Source: Tubiluchus corallicola (lineage: Eukaryota; Priapulida; Priapulimorpha; Priapulimorphida; Tubiluchidae). From it: a stretch of 64,000 nucleotides of DNA. The position numbers were made by a program, and so were the translations under genes. The notes beneath the pieces were generated by a model. That model had not been told where the DNA came from. It saw only the letters and a list, made by a program, of their open reading frames with translations, and searched no databases. Each line of letters starts with the position of its first letter. Position 1 is the stretch's first letter. The stretch is from NCBI GenBank assembly GCA_030141605.1, contig JAQGDQ010000137.1:62001-126000 (forward strand), read 5' to 3'. Positions 1-64,000 of the stretch are shown here, piece by piece.

Positions 1-605
1 TAGATGTATAATTTTTGAAAATGGTTGAAGTACCAGCGGTTCTGTTAGGTAAATCCTAGAAAGCATGGAACACAGGCTAAAGTCTAAAGTCAGACGATGT
101 CAAGTAGCTGGCCAATCTTAAGTAGAATTCTCTCCTGTGCCCAGAATTCTCTCCTCGGAATTTTTCCAAATATGGCAAAAGTAATTACAGTTTGTCGCAG
201 TTTCTCAGCTTTTTTTAAAATGCAGCAAAAATCCAGTTATCAGGCATTATACAGTGTGTTTACTAAAGAAAAAAGTTTGACAAGCAGTATTCACTGAACT
301 TTGTGCAAAACAATGTTACAATCTTTCAACTCAAGAGGCTTGTTACTAAATAGGTATTAAAATGTACTTATTACATGTTATATTAATATGTTAAATTAAG
401 TGCTTTGCAACATTGAAACTTATTAGAATAAAAGGGTCAGGCTCTTAAACTTTATTAAAACTGAGGTTAGTAAACATTTACATTGCCGATTTTTTTTTTA
501 AATCATAGCTCGCATTATGCTTCTGTGACTAAATGCTAGTATACCTATTACTTTCACGTATCTTATTATTTTGTAAATTGATTAATCACTATTCATTTAA
601 CTTAC
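1..605 (-). other. Partial intron downstream of exon 72
   Basis: AT-rich intron beginning with a good donor GTAAG on the minus strand. No coding match, RNA gene or inverted-repeat element was recognised. Confidence 0.6.
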
Positions 606-63766
<63,161 letters not shown>

Positions 63767-64000
63767 CTAACATATAAATGTAAGAAATCATTGACACATA
63801 ATGTGACGAGGTTAATATCACATCGTTAGGCATGTGCTGTCCAATAGCTCATGTTGAGAGGCAAGTTTTCAAAATAGCTAACTGCCAAAGAAGCAGTACG
63901 ATATAAGCCACAATTTAACAATAAAAAAATGAAAACTTAAACATCATCTATACCAACAAAAACACAAGGCTGTGTCAAAACACAAACTGTGCAAGTAAAC
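63767..64000 (-). other. Partial intron upstream of exon 1 of the model
   Basis: AT-rich sequence on the 5' side of the first recognisable exon, ending on the minus strand in the acceptor ATGTTAG. No coding similarity, promoter or repeat was seen. The preceding tail exons must lie outside the window. Confidence 0.6.

Overview
The window is eukaryotic and holds the middle of one very large gene on the minus strand. It is an axonemal outer-arm dynein heavy chain of the DNAH5/DNAH8 (gamma-type) class. I could place 72 consecutive coding exons between 63766 and 606. They total 11,480 nt (3,826 codons plus 2 nt) and form one unbroken reading frame with matching splice phases at all 71 junctions. 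The first exon in the window is already inside the N-terminal tail and the last is in AAA6, so the start codon lies above 64000 and the C-terminal region below position 1. No other host gene was found.

Reading along the gene (high to low coordinates): tail/DHC_N1 from about 63.8 to 45 kb; upper tail and linker (DHC_N2) from about 45 to 32 kb; AAA1 from about 32 to 26 kb (Walker A GPAGTGKT, Walker B CFDEFNR); AAA2 from about 25.4 to 21 kb (GPSGAGKT); AAA3 from about 20.4 to 17.9 kb ([15 protein letters not shown]); AAA4 from about 16.9 to 13.1 kb (GVGGSGKQ); stalk coiled coil 1, microtubule-binding domain and coiled coil 2 from about 12.7 to 7.7 kb; AAA5 from about 7.3 to 2.4 kb; start of AAA6 from about 1.8 to 0.6 kb. 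The product would be a ciliary/flagellar motor subunit of the outer dynein arm.

The organism is an animal-like eukaryote with motile cilia, small exons (87-302 nt), AT-rich introns of roughly 0.1-1.8 kb, spliceosomal GT-AG signals and many small repeats. High similarity to vertebrate DNAH5 together with compact introns and these repeats suggests a non-vertebrate metazoan. The sequence does not let me name the clade.

The introns carry nearly everything else. There is a TA-flanked MITE family with four copies; two elements with TTAA ends; other inverted-repeat elements, including one whose core is a 28-bp minisatellite; a tRNA-derived SINE family with two copies and several single tRNA-like relics; a LINE 3' end with a reverse-transcriptase C-terminal remnant; an apparently exact 227-bp tandem duplication; telomere-like repeats; and several compound microsatellites. 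I found no wholly new gene system. The most unusual items are the minisatellite-cored inverted-repeat element, the multi-copy MITE and SINE families, and an exon that begins with a perfect 5' splice-site motif.
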